A stretch of DNA of 64,000 nt from Flavobacterium sp. (GTDB lineage Bacteria > Bacteroidota > Bacteroidia > Flavobacteriales > Flavobacteriaceae): positions 1 through 64,000 of the forward strand of contig JADKHM010000007.1 in the NCBI GenBank assembly GCA_016721735.1, read 5' to 3'. A program made the position numbers and the translations under genes. This document shows positions 43,195 through 53,947 of the stretch, piece by piece. Under the pieces are notes generated by a model. It saw nothing but the letters and a program-made list of their open reading frames with translations. It was not told the origin of the DNA and searched no databases. The first letter of the stretch is position 1. Every line of letters starts with the position of its first letter.

Positions 43195-46100
43195 ATGAAA
43201 AAGAACTTGCTTTTGTTTTTTTGGTTTTGTGTTTCCACGCAACTTTTTGGTCAAAGTAAGTTTGTGGCCAGTAACGATCTATTCGGACAACGGGTTTTTA
43301 TAAAAAACAATGGCCAGTTTGATAGGATTTTGCCGGAAGGAAAGTCAGTAGATTATGCCTATATAAAAGGAGATGAGCAAGTTTGTTTTAGTAAAGTTGG
43401 TCTCACTTATGTACTCCGGAAAAGCAATCCTTTAACTCACTCGCAACATGAATCCATTGAACATGGCAAGAAAATAACTACAAAGCCCGCGAAGCAATTA
43501 TATGTTACTGTCCGTTGGGAAAACTCAAATCCTAATGTTGAAATTGTGGAGAGTGATAAACAAACACATTATCAATCTTATGGTGATGAAAAACTTAAAT
43601 CCAATTGTTATAAGAAAATTACCTATAAGGACATTTATGACCATATAGATATTGAGTATGTTTTACCCAATGAAAGAGCGGATGGCATCAAATATACTAT
43701 CATTGTTCATCCTGGAGGAAATCTTGAGCAGGTGAAGATTAAATACGATGGGGATATTAAAAAAGTCACATTAAAAGATGGCAATGTGGTCATCAAAACT
43801 TCTATTAGAAACATCACTGAACTCGCGCCTGTTAGCAGTCAAGAAGGCGTTGCTGTTGCTACTAATTTTAAAGTTGTCGACAATGCTATTTCTTTTGAGT
43901 TGCCTAATTCGTATGATAAATCAAAAGTTTTGGTAGTCGATCCGTGGGTTATAGGTCTTACATTAGGTACTAATAATTATGGTTTTGATGTCGATTTTGA
44001 TTATGCTGGAAACTACTATGTTTACGGTGGATCCGGTCCGTTTTTGATAGCAAAATATACTGCTGCAGGAGTGTTGTTATGGACGTTTAATGGTGAGGTT
44101 CCCTCCGTAGGTTGGACTTCCATTCCTGTTCAGGGCTATGTTGGAAATTTTATTGTCGACAAGGTTTCAGGAAAATGCTATACAGGGCAAGGATTTAATT
44201 ATGGGACAAGAATTGTGCGATTAGACACAGCGGGATTGTATGATAATTTTATTAGTCCATCTAATCAGGGTTGGCAAGAAGTATGGGATATGGGTTACGA
44301 CTGCAATTCTGGGAAAATATTTGGAATGGGCGGTAGCACCACCAGTACTGCTTCTGCGGGAATACTAAACACAAGCACTGGAGCCATTGCGCCGCAATGC
44401 TTTACGAACCTACTAGACTATGGGCAAGATTTAGTTTCCCATGCCATTGATTCTAATGGTAGCGTTTATTTTTTATACTCGACCTCTTTTTCTAACGGAC
44501 TAAGTAATTCTTTGCTAAAAGCTAACAGTACTTTTGATGGAAATGAATGGAGTTTGAAACCCACAGGATTTAGTACTTTTGTTGAATCTCAGAATAAGAT
44601 TTTTCTAAATACAGGGTTAACTGGATATTGCTCTGGTGGATACAACGCACTTGCTGCCAATGGGAACTATTTATATTATTACGATGGTTTTAACATTGCA
44701 GCCTATGATCAATCTACTGGACTAATTGTTGGATCGACGACTGTGTCAGGACTGTCTCCTAAATTACAGGGCGGTATTGCGGTAGATGCATGCGACAATA
44801 TTTATGTTGGCGGGAATGGCTTAATTCTGTGTTTTCATTTTGATGGAACGACGTTTACAGCCAATGGTTCGATTCCAGTTGCATCAACTTCAACATTAAA
44901 ATATGTGACTGACATAAAATTAAAACAAGGTTCTAATGAATTATATGTCAGCGGCAGCGGCTTCGGTGGTGTTTACAACGCTATCAATAGTGGTTCTTGC
45001 TCGTCGACTGCTAGTATTGGTATTTCGCAAACACAAGTTGCTGCTAATAATACGACAGTGGAAGCCACTATTACTACCTCGCTTATCTCGCCTGTTATTT
45101 CGTACACTTGGTTGAATTCAAGCAATGTTGTTGTTAGTCAAACCGATAATACTACCTCATTAACCAATACGGTGACAAATTTACCTAATGGTACTTATTC
45201 TTTGGTCGCACAGTTTAATGCGCCATGCGGATTCACGACTACACAAACCTTTGTAGTTAGTGCGGTTGCCATAACGCCAATTTTTACGCAAGTCGGTGCC
45301 ATTTGCAGAGGTGGGCTTCTGGCTGCATTACCCACAACTTCTAATAATGGTATCATAGGAAGTTGGGCTCCAGCTTTGGATAATACCACGACTACGACTT
45401 ATACTTTTACACCAAATCCCGGGCAAGATGCTACCACAGCTACGATGACTATTACTGTGAATGCAGTTGTAGCTCCTATATTTACTCAAGTTTCACCTAT
45501 TTGTTCGGGTAGTTTTTTGGCTAATTTACCAACGACGTCAACGAATAGCATTACTGGAACTTGGTTGCCAGCGATAAACAATACCCAAACCACCTTATAT
45601 ACTTTTACTCCGGCGGTTGGACAATGTGCAACTCCAGCGCAAATGACCATACAAGTAAATCAACCCATTGCTCCAACGTTTACGCAAGTTGCAGCCATTT
45701 GTACTGGCGGGCTGTTATCGAATTTACCCACCACATCAACCAATGCTTTTACTGGAACCTGGTTGCCAGCGATAGATAATACGCAAACCACCTTGTATAC
45801 TTTTACGCCAACTGTCGGGCAATGTGCTACAACCGCTCAAATGACCATACAAGTAAATCAACCGATTGCTCCAACATTTACCCAAGTGGCTGCCATTTGC
45901 AGTGGAGCGCTTCTGTCGAATTTACCCACCACATCAACCAATGCCTTTACCGGAACTTGGTTACCAGCACCCAACAATACGCAAACAACACAATATACTT
46001 TTACGCCAACTGTCGGGCAATGCGCCACGTCAGCGCAAATGACTATTGTTGTCAATCCGATTCAAGTTCCGACTTTTGTACAAGTGGCACCAATTTGTGC

Positions 46101-46886
46101 TGAATCTTTGGTCAATGTGCCACGACAACTCAGATGACGATCGTTGTTAATCCGATTAGAATTCCAACTTTTGCACCGATAACGGCGTTTTGTTATTTAG
46201 GCAGTGCACCAACCCTTCCGCCAACGGATTCTAATGGACTTCTAGGTACTTGGCAACCGGCGACAGTGAGTAATACAACTTCGGGGAATTATGTGTTTAC
46301 GCCTACTATTGGACAGTGTACACACACCAATTTTACCATGCCAATTTCGGTTTTTGATGATTTTGATTTTGAATTCAAACAAGCTTGTGTCGGAGATGAT
46401 TTTGTACTTCAAGTGGTTCCGTTAGCCAATTCATTTGATTTGAATCAAGTCAATTTTAGTTGGAAAAACAGTAGTAATTTAATAGTCGGGAACAATAGTT
46501 CCACATTTAATGTAACCAATTACTTTAGTTCGAATTCGATTTTACCCCAGTTTCCTTTATCTTTTACTGTTGATGTTACGGACGCCAACGGATGTACGAA
46601 ATCCCATGACGTCCCATTAACCAGTATTTATTGTTCAATTCAGAAAGGAATTTCACCGAATGATGATGACAAGAATGAGTTCTTTGATTTGCAACTCCTT
46701 GATGTTAAGAAGTTAGAAATCTTCAATAGATACGGTACCAAGGTTTATTCTAAAGCGAATTACTTGAACGAATGGGTGGGTCAATCCGACGATGGTGGCA
46801 CGCTTCCAGATGGCGTTTATTATTACGTCATCGAATTCAACGGAGACCGATCAACCAAAGTAGGCTGGATTTATTTAACTAGGTAA
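43195..46886 (+). pseudogene. DUF7948/Ig-repeat/T9SS type B giant protein, copy 1, broken by a 100-nt deletion
   Basis: From 43195 the frame has a signal peptide (ending LFGQ), an N-terminal DUF7948-type domain (FGQRVFIKNNGQFD, YGDEKLKSNCYKKITYKDI) and a propeller-like region (NYGFDVDFDYAGNYYVYGGS). Ig-like repeats of 66 residues follow from residue 695. It stops after ICAESLVNVPRQLR. A second frame, 46134-46886, holds the last repeat and a T9SS type B (CHU_C) domain (ISPNDDDKNEFFDLQLLD). The intact paralog at 46978 has 100 more nt between caat at 50112-50115 and 50212-50215. Here the two are fused at about 46111-46120 (GTCAATGTGCC), changing frame. The exported gene product would lack its sorting domain. 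Confidence 0.88.
45277..46350 (+). repeat. Tandem 198-nt coding repeats, copy 1 gene (about 5.5 units)
   Basis: Units encode PTFTQVAAIC-x-GxLLSNLPTTSTNA-FTGTWLPA-x-NNTQTT-YTFTP-x-GQCATxAQMTIQVNQPI, 66 residues each, beta-rich and Ig-like. Adjacent DNA units are near-identical in places (for example the third and fourth). A 100-nt deletion removed part of the fifth, so the original count was about six, against seven in the downstream paralog. Confidence 0.85.
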
Positions 46887-46977
46887 ACTAAAGGGAATTT
46901 CGCTTCTATATGATAAAAATGGACTGAACAATAGGGTTTTCTAGATTTCTTTAGTATTTTTAGAAAAAAATTGCTTT

Positions 46978-49900
46978 ATGACCAGAAATTTCTTCTTGCT
47001 GCTTTGGCTATGTGTTTCTATTCAATTATCTGGTCAAAATAAATTGGGAGCCAGTAGTGACCTATTTGGGCAACGTGTTTTTGTAAAAAACAACGGGCAA
47101 TTTGATGGTATCCTTCCAGGAGGCAAAGCTGTTGACTATGCCTATTCGAATGGAGATGAGCAAGTTTATTTTAATAAAACGGGAGTAACTTATTTATTGC
47201 AAAAAAGATACCCGATGACTCATGCTCAGATGGAAGCAAGGGAACACGGTGAGAAAATAAAAGTAAAACCGCCTAAGAAAGCATTTGTTGACGTCAGTTG
47301 GGAGAATTCAAACGCCAATGTCGAAATTATTTTTAGTGATAAACAATCGTATTATCAGTCGTATGGTGACGAAAAACTCAAATCTGATTGTTATAAAAAA
47401 ATTACCTACAAAAATATTTATGATAATATAGATATTGAGTATGCTTTTTCAGACGAAAGAACAAACGGAATTAAGTATACAATTCTTGTTCGCCCTGGCG
47501 GAAATGTAAACGATGTTAAGATTAAATATGCTGGAGATATTAAGAAAGTTAAAATAGTAAATGGCAATGTAGTTATTAAGACTGCTGTACGAAATATTAC
47601 GGAACTTGCCCCAATCAGTTATCAAAATGGGATTTCAATTGTCTCGAATTTTAAAACTGAAAACAATACTATTTCTTTCGAGTTGCCAAATTCTTACGAT
47701 AAAACTAAAGATTTAATTATTGACCCGTGGGTGATAAATTTGGTCATGCCAGGCAATAATTATGGTTATGATGTCGATTTTGACTACGCAGGAAATTACT
47801 ATGTTTATGGAGGTAGTGGGCCATTTTTGATTTCAAAATATACTGCCGATGGCGTTTTGTCATGGACATTTAATGGAATAGTACCATCGGTGAATTGGAC
47901 GTCAAATGGTTCGTATAGTTATCCTATAGCAGCGAATTTTATTGTTGACAAAGTTTCTGGAAAATGCTATACTGGACAAGGGTTTAATGATCAAGGAACA
48001 AGAATTGTTAGAATAAATTCTTTGGGTATTTATGATAACTTAATCAGCACTGCAAATTATTTATGGAATGAGGTTTTTGATATGGGTTATAGGTGTTCAG
48101 ATGGGACAATTTTCGGTCTTGGAGGTAGCACTGCATCCAGTAACTCAGCGGGAGTTCTAAATACTACTACTGGAGCAATAGCACCACAAAACTTCAGCGG
48201 TATTATTAACTCTTCGGCATTAGGACAAGATATTGCATGCTTCACAATCGATTCAAATGGGGTTGTTTTTTTTGTTTTTGCTAGTGCAAATCCTAATTTA
48301 GGCTTAAACAATAAATTAATGAAGGCAAATACTAATTTTAATGGAAATGTGTGGCTAGCACCTACAGGTTTTCAAACCTTATTTGAGTGTCAAAACAAAA
48401 CTTATCCCGGATCCAATTTACCCGAGTATAATTCAAATGGTTTTAATGCATTGGCAGTAAATAATGAATTTTTGTATTTTTATGATGGTTATAATTTGGC
48501 AGCATATAATAAGTCAAATGGTGCTACTATTGCTGCTACGACTCTTACAGGACAAACTGTAAAGCATCAGGGAGGCATTGCTGTAGATGAATGCAATAAC
48601 TTATATGTTGGAGGTAATGGTTTTATACAGTGTTTTCATTTTGATGGGACTGCATTTACACCCACTGGTTCGATTCCATTGGAATCAACAACGACTTTAA
48701 AATATGTAACTGACATTAAATTTAAGGAAGGTTCTAGCGAATTATATGTGAGTGGCAGTGGCTTTGGAGGTATTTATTCAGCTATTAATAGTGGAACATG
48801 CTCGAGTGCTACTATTGCTATTTCGCAAACGCAGGTTGATATTAATAATACAACGGCGCAAGCCACCATCACTACAGCGCTTGTTGCACCAGTTATTTCA
48901 TATACTTGGTTGAATTCGAGCAATGTTATTGTTAGTCAAACCGATAATTCTACCTTATTAACCAATACGGTGACAAACTTACCTAATGGTACTTATTCTT
49001 TGGTCGCACAGTTTAATGCGCCTTGTGGCTTTACAACGACACAAACGTTTGTGATTAGTGCGGTTACCATAACGCCTATTTTTACGCAAGTCGGTGCCGT
49101 TTGCAGAGGTGGGCTTCTGGCTGCCTTACTCACAACTTCTAATAATGGTATTATAGGAAGTTGGGCTCCAGCATTGGATAATACCACGACCACGACTTAT
49201 ACTTTTACACCAAATCCCGGGCAAGATGCTACCACAGCTACGATGACCATTACGGTGAATGCTGTTGTGGCTCCCACATTTACTCCGGTGTCGCCTATAT
49301 GTTCGGGAAGTTTTTTGGCTAATTTGCCAACAACGTCAACGAATACAATCACTGGAACTTGGTTGCCAGCGATAAACAATACCCAAACCACCTTATATAC
49401 TTTTACTCCGGCGGTTGGACAATGTGCGACGCCAGCGCAAATGACCATACAAGTAAATCAACCCATTGCTCCAACGTTTACGCAAGTTGCAGCCATTTGT
49501 ATAGGTGGGCTGTTATCGAATTTACCCACCACATCAACCAATGCTTTTACTGGAACCTGGTTACCAGCGCTCAATAATACGCAAACCACCTTGTATACTT
49601 TTACGCCAACTGTCGGGCAATGTGCTACGACCGCTCAAATGACCATACAAGTAAATCAACCGATTGCTCCTACATTTACCCAAGTAGGTGCTGTTTGTAG
49701 TGGAGCTTTATTAACGAATTTACCCACCACATCAACCAATGCTTTTACGGGAACTTGGTTGCCAGTACCGAACAATACGCAAACCACCTTGTATACTTTT
49801 ACGCCAACTGTGGGACAATGCGCTACGACCGCCCAAATGACCATTCAAGTAAATCAACCGATTGCTCCAACATTTACCCAAGTAGGGGCCATTTGCAGTG

Positions 49901-50985
49901 GAGCGCTTCTATCTAATTTACCGACTACATCCACCAACGCTTTGACTGGAACTTGGTTGCCAGTACCCAACAATACGGAAACAACACTCTATACTTTTAC
50001 GCCAACTGTCGGGCAATGCGCCACGTCAACACAAATGACGATACAAGTTGATCAACCTATTGTACCGACCTTCACGCAAATATTGCCGATTTGTGCTGAA
50101 TCGTTCCTAGTCAATTTGCCTACAACTTCAACGAATGCTTATCAAGGAACTTGGTCGCCAGCTCCTAACAATACACAAACCACGTCGTATACTTTTACTC
50201 CAGTACTGGGGCAATGTGCTACAACTACTCAGATGACGATTGTTGTTAATCCGATTAGGATTCCAACTTTCGCCCCAATTTCGGCGTTTTGTTATCAAGG
50301 CAGTGCACCAACCCTTCCACCAACGGATTCTAATGGACTTCTAGGCACGTGGCAGCCGACAGTCGTAAGCAATACGACTTCGGGGAATTATGTGTTTACA
50401 CCTGATAGTGGTCAATGTACAAACACCAATTTCACTATGCCTATTACGGTTTTTGATGATTTTGATTTTGAATTCAAACAAGCTTGTGTTGGTGATGATT
50501 TTGTACTTCAAGTTGTGCCTTTAGTCAATTCTTTTGATTTGACTCAAGCCAATTTTAATTGGAAAAATAGTAGTAGTTCGACTGTCGGCACCAATAGTCC
50601 CACATTTAATGTAACCAATTACTTTAGTTCGAATTCGATTTTACCACAGTTTCCCTTATCATTTACCGTTGATGTTACCCAAACGAACGGTTGTACGAAA
50701 TCGCATGACGTATCTTTAATCAGTATTTATTGTTCGATTCAAAAGGGAATTTCTCCGAATGATGATGACAAGAATGAGTTCTTTGATTTGCAGCTCCTTG
50801 ATGTGAAGAAGTTAGAAATCTTCAATAGATACGGCACGAAAGTTTATTCTAAAGCGAATTATATCAACGAATGGGTGGGCCAATGTGATGATGGTGGAAC
50901 GCTTCCGGATGGTGTTTATTACTACGTCATCGAATTCAACGCCAATCGATCAACAAAAGTAGGATGGATTTATCTAACGAGGTAG
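46978..50985 (+). CDS. DUF7948/Ig-repeat giant surface protein with T9SS type B domain (copy 2, intact)
   Basis: 1335 residues: signal peptide 1-20 (ending LSGQ), DUF7948-type N-terminal domain (about 25-240; FGQRVFVKNNGQFD, YGDEKLKSDCYKK, DIEYAFSDERTNGIKYT), and a propeller-like repeat region (about 245-640). Seven 66-residue Ig-like repeats lie at about 700-1158. A linker with FDDFDFEFKQACVGDDFVLQ precedes a CHU_C/gliding-associated type B T9SS domain (about 1258-1335: LEIFNRYGTKVYSK, LPDGVYYYVIEFN). Predicted to be exported by T9SS and retained on the surface, perhaps as an adhesin. It follows its paralog in tandem and shares the upstream AGTAT-TTTAGAAAAA motif (-7-like boxes at 43174 and 46955). 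Confidence 0.9.
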   Translation: MTRNFFLLLWLCVSIQLSGQNKLGASSDLFGQRVFVKNNGQFDGILPGGKAVDYAYSNGDEQVYFNKTGVTYLLQKRYPMTHAQMEAREHGEKIKVKPPKKAFVDVSWENSNANVEIIFSDKQSYYQSYGDEKLKSDCYKKITYKNIYDNIDIEYAFSDERTNGIKYTILVRPGGNVNDVKIKYAGDIKKVKIVNGNVVIKTAVRNITELAPISYQNGISIVSNFKTENNTISFELPNSYDKTKDLIIDPWVINLVMPGNNYGYDVDFDYAGNYYVYGGSGPFLISKYTADGVLSWTFNGIVPSVNWTSNGSYSYPIAANFIVDKVSGKCYTGQGFNDQGTRIVRINSLGIYDNLISTANYLWNEVFDMGYRCSDGTIFGLGGSTASSNSAGVLNTTTGAIAPQNFSGIINSSALGQDIACFTIDSNGVVFFVFASANPNLGLNNKLMKANTNFNGNVWLAPTGFQTLFECQNKTYPGSNLPEYNSNGFNALAVNNEFLYFYDGYNLAAYNKSNGATIAATTLTGQTVKHQGGIAVDECNNLYVGGNGFIQCFHFDGTAFTPTGSIPLESTTTLKYVTDIKFKEGSSELYVSGSGFGGIYSAINSGTCSSATIAISQTQVDINNTTAQATITTALVAPVISYTWLNSSNVIVSQTDNSTLLTNTVTNLPNGTYSLVAQFNAPCGFTTTQTFVISAVTITPIFTQVGAVCRGGLLAALLTTSNNGIIGSWAPALDNTTTTTYTFTPNPGQDATTATMTITVNAVVAPTFTPVSPICSGSFLANLPTTSTNTITGTWLPAINNTQTTLYTFTPAVGQCATPAQMTIQVNQPIAPTFTQVAAICIGGLLSNLPTTSTNAFTGTWLPALNNTQTTLYTFTPTVGQCATTAQMTIQVNQPIAPTFTQVGAVCSGALLTNLPTTSTNAFTGTWLPVPNNTQTTLYTFTPTVGQCATTAQMTIQVNQPIAPTFTQVGAICSGALLSNLPTTSTNALTGTWLPVPNNTETTLYTFTPTVGQCATSTQMTIQVDQPIVPTFTQILPICAESFLVNLPTTSTNAYQGTWSPAPNNTQTTSYTFTPVLGQCATTTQMTIVVNPIRIPTFAPISAFCYQGSAPTLPPTDSNGLLGTWQPTVVSNTTSGNYVFTPDSGQCTNTNFTMPITVFDDFDFEFKQACVGDDFVLQVVPLVNSFDLTQANFNWKNSSSSTVGTNSPTFNVTNYFSSNSILPQFPLSFTVDVTQTNGCTKSHDVSLISIYCSIQKGISPNDDDKNEFFDLQLLDVKKLEIFNRYGTKVYSKANYINEWVGQCDDGGTLPDGVYYYVIEFNANRSTKVGWIYLTR
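49075..50451 (+). repeat. Seven tandem 198-nt coding repeats, copy 2 gene
   Basis: Seven units of about 66 codons, the middle ones (second to fifth) highly alike, each with a pair of cysteines (AIC and GQC). The edge units are more divergent, as expected when the central copies expand by unequal crossing-over. The array aligns to the array at 45277-46350 with one additional unit. Confidence 0.88.
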
Positions 50986-51037
50986 AAACAATTCAAATCG
51001 GACGTGCTGTGACAAGCAAAGAGTGATTTACCCTGCA

Positions 51038-52990
51038 TTAAGATTTGATCCATTTTTTTAAGACAATTTCCAAATCATTTTGCATAATGGGTTTCGGAAG
51101 GTAATCATCCATTCCGACTTGAAGGCATTTTTCTTTTTCTCCCAACATGATTCCAGCAGTGAGCGCTATGATTGGCGTTCGTTTTGTCGTTTCTAACTTG
51201 CGAATCTCATCGGCAGCTTCATAGCCATTTTTCTTTGGCATTTGAACGTCCATTAAGATTAGGTCATACTCGTTATTTTTGAATTGTTCGATGGCTTCTT
51301 CTCCGTCAGATGCTTTGTGAATGGTCGCATTGGGAATCATTCTCTGGATGATTGTATTGGCTAAAAACATGTTAATCGCATTGTCTTCGACGATTAAGAT
51401 GTTTAAAGGCTCCGAAAAATTGACACTATTTTGATTTGAAATTGCATGATCTTTGGCGAGCGTCAGTATTTCCTCTTTTGTTTTATCTGCGGTTTGAACT
51501 TCAATTTCAAAATAGAAATTGCTGCCTTCCCCAAATTTACTAATGAGTTGCAAACGGCTATTCATCAGCCCTAAAAGTTTATTAGATATGGCCAAACCCA
51601 ATCCGGTTCCTCCAAACTTTCTAGTTGTGGTGGAGTCTTCTTGAACAAAAGATTGGAATATTTTTTCTTGATTAAAATCTTTGATCCCCACGCCAGTATC
51701 TTTTACGGAAAATTGCAACATGGCAGTTCCTTTCGAATTTGAAATACAGTGAATATCCAAATGGATTTGCCCAAAAGACGTAAACTTCAAGGCATTGCTA
51801 ATGAGGTTAACCAGAATTTGTTTTAGTCGTATGGCGTCGACAAAGATAAAGACCGGTACGTCGGGATCGATTGACAAGTCTAATGTGATATTTTTTTGTT
51901 GTGCTTGGTGCTTGAACAACTCAATGACTTGGTGGGTGAGTTTGATGATGTTGACTTCCTCTGCATTCAAGTCGAGTTTGCCTGCTTCAATTTTTGAGAA
52001 ATCCAAAATATCATTGATGATTTCCATGAGTGAATTGGCCGATTCTTTAACGGTCGACATATATTCGCTTTGGTTCTTATCTAAATCTGTTTTGATCAGC
52101 AGTTGGGTAAAACCAATAATTCCGTTTAAAGGCGTTCTAATTTCATGACTCATATTCGCTAGAAATTCGGATTTCGCTTGACTTGCCAATTCTGCCTGTA
52201 ATTTCGCTTTGACCAAGTCGGTCTCCATTTCTTTTCTTTTCGAAACATCAATAAAAGTAACAATGATCTCAATGACTTGATTGTCCTCATCAAGCCGCGG
52301 GAATCCATTCACCGATAACCAAATGATATCATTTGTCTCGGGTCGATTGACACCAATGATGCTATTTTTAAAAGGTTTCTTGGTGGTTCTAATATCATTA
52401 ACGGGATATTTCTCGAAAGGAAGGGGAGAGCCATCTTCGTAAATAAATTTCCACTGCGGGTCGATTGCCAATTTCCCCCGCATTTGGTCTTCACACAAAC
52501 CCAGTAATTCAGACGCTTTGGCATTGCTAATTTGAATGGATGTGTCGGCATTATGAATCACAACGCCTGCTTCCAAATTGTTGAGAATGCCACGGTATCT
52601 TTTTTCGTTTTCAGCGAGCGAATCGATGGCTCTTTTTTGTGCGGTGATGTTCTTTCCAAAACAAGCGGCTCCGATGATGACGTCATTTTCAACCATCGGG
52701 TGAATACTAATTTCGAACCATTGGGTTTCATGAGAATCCGTTTTAGGGCTGGTGATTTCTTCACGGACATTGTCGCCTTGAAACGCTTTGTCGTACCATT
52801 TTTTCCATTCGCTAGGGTGGTTTTCTTCAAACAAACCTTTGATCAGAATCGAATCTGCAATATTAAAATCAAGTCCGCTATAAAACTTCATACAATTCTT
52901 AAAAGCATCATTTAAGGCAATAAGTTTATATTCCTTATTGATGCTCCACATCAGGTCGACCGTGCTATTTATTAAAGCTTGATTTATCAT
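51038..52990 (-). CDS. PAS-PAS hybrid histidine kinase with receiver domain
   Basis: 650 residues from the ATG at 52990. A longer frame to 53089 was rejected because a TAACTTTA box sits at 53011-53018, inside it. There are two PAS domains (about 1-120 and 130-255), a HisKA H-box FLANMSHEIRTPLNG with H282, and a HATPase (N box LVNLISNALKF, G boxes DTGVGI and GTGLGLAISNKL). A receiver domain (528-650) has the phospho-acceptor D581 in LILMDVQMPKKNGYEA. There is no TM segment, so it is probably cytosolic. No separate response regulator or phosphotransfer gene lies next to it, so its output is unknown. Confidence 0.93.
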   Translation of the reverse strand: MINQALINSTVDLMWSINKEYKLIALNDAFKNCMKFYSGLDFNIADSILIKGLFEENHPSEWKKWYDKAFQGDNVREEITSPKTDSHETQWFEISIHPMVENDVIIGAACFGKNITAQKRAIDSLAENEKRYRGILNNLEAGVVIHNADTSIQISNAKASELLGLCEDQMRGKLAIDPQWKFIYEDGSPLPFEKYPVNDIRTTKKPFKNSIIGVNRPETNDIIWLSVNGFPRLDEDNQVIEIIVTFIDVSKRKEMETDLVKAKLQAELASQAKSEFLANMSHEIRTPLNGIIGFTQLLIKTDLDKNQSEYMSTVKESANSLMEIINDILDFSKIEAGKLDLNAEEVNIIKLTHQVIELFKHQAQQKNITLDLSIDPDVPVFIFVDAIRLKQILVNLISNALKFTSFGQIHLDIHCISNSKGTAMLQFSVKDTGVGIKDFNQEKIFQSFVQEDSTTTRKFGGTGLGLAISNKLLGLMNSRLQLISKFGEGSNFYFEIEVQTADKTKEEILTLAKDHAISNQNSVNFSEPLNILIVEDNAINMFLANTIIQRMIPNATIHKASDGEEAIEQFKNNEYDLILMDVQMPKKNGYEAADEIRKLETTKRTPIIALTAGIMLGEKEKCLQVGMDDYLPKPIMQNDLEIVLKKWIKS

Positions 52991-53010
52991 GTTGGATGAA
53001 TAGTTGTACC

Positions 53011-53018
53011 TAAAGTTA
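53011..53018 (-). promoter_or_regulatory. -7 box of the hybrid kinase
   Basis: Minus-strand TAACTTTA with a TTTTTG stretch just upstream; the ATG at 52990 is about 20 nt downstream. This supports the shorter start. Confidence 0.45.
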
Positions 53019-53104
53019 CAAAAATAAACGTTGCCGTGTCGGAAGGAGATAAGATTTCTATTTGTATTTTTGAGAACATAAATATTCAAAAGTAAAACTG
53101 TTTT

Positions 53105-53863
53105 ATGAAGATAGTCATTTCGCCCGCCAAGTCGTTAGATTTTGAATCTCCAATTCCTGAGTTGGCCGCAACACAGCCTAACTTCTTAAAAGAAAGTAGA
53201 ATCATCAATGCCGTTCTCAAACAAAAAAAGCCGTCAGATTTGATGCAATTGATGTCTATTTCAGAGCCACTTGCCGCACTCAATTGGCAACGCAATAAAG
53301 CTTGGAAAACACCATTTACTTCTGAAAATGCGAGACCAGCGGTGTTTGCTTTTTCTGGGGAAGTCTATATTGGTCTAGATGTGAAGACTCTTCCGCTTGA
53401 AAAGTTGCCGGAACTTCAAGAGCGCGTGCGAATTCTTTCTGGTTTATATGGTATTTTGAAACCACTCGACTTAATGCAGCCTTATAGATTGGAAATGGGA
53501 ACATCAATAGCAATAAGCGATGCTAAGAATCTATACGATTTTTGGAAAGCAAGACTGACTAATGCTTTAAATAAAGAACTTAAGAAGGGAGAACTTTTAG
53601 TAAACTTAGCGAGCAAAGAGTATTTTTCGGCTATAGATGTAAAAGCCTTGAAGGCAAATGTAATTACGCCAGAGTTTAAAGATTACAAAGATGGAAATCT
53701 CAAGATGATTGGTTTTTTTGCCAAGAAAGCGAGAGGGTTGATGGTTCGCTACATCATAGAGACTAATGCACAAACCGCAGAAGATCTTCAAGGGTTTGAT
53801 TACGAAGGCTATCGTTTTGATGCTAATTTATCGCAGGGAACGAAGCTGGTTTTTACGCGATAA
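53105..53863 (+). CDS. yaaA: Peroxide stress protein YaaA (UPF0246)
   Basis: 252 residues with family motifs: MKIVISPAKSLDFE, the N-terminal FLKESRIINAVLKQ, AFSGEVYIGLDVKTL, RVRILSGLYGILKPLDLMQP-YRLEMGT, LVNLASKEYFSAID and the C-terminal GFDYEGYRFDANLSQGTKLVFTR. In E. coli YaaA lowers free iron and protects DNA under hydrogen peroxide stress. Length is normal. It is divergent from the kinase gene, 114 nt away. Confidence 0.95.
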   Translation: MKIVISPAKSLDFESPIPELAATQPNFLKESRIINAVLKQKKPSDLMQLMSISEPLAALNWQRNKAWKTPFTSENARPAVFAFSGEVYIGLDVKTLPLEKLPELQERVRILSGLYGILKPLDLMQPYRLEMGTSIAISDAKNLYDFWKARLTNALNKELKKGELLVNLASKEYFSAIDVKALKANVITPEFKDYKDGNLKMIGFFAKKARGLMVRYIIETNAQTAEDLQGFDYEGYRFDANLSQGTKLVFTR

Positions 53864-53947
53864 TATTCAAATCTCTAATTTTTAGTTAATTGCTTGTTGA
53901 TTTGTGGGATTTTATTACATTTACGCTCCTTAAAAAAAAAGTAAATT

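Noticed and set aside
45277..46350. CRISPR-like regular repeats
   Set aside because: The repeats are 198 nt, in-frame and protein-coding (66-residue Ig-like units), with no short spacers or cas genes.
52991..53089. 33-residue N-terminal extension of the hybrid kinase
   Set aside because: A TAACTTTA promoter box lies inside it and the PAS domain starts right after the ATG at 52990.
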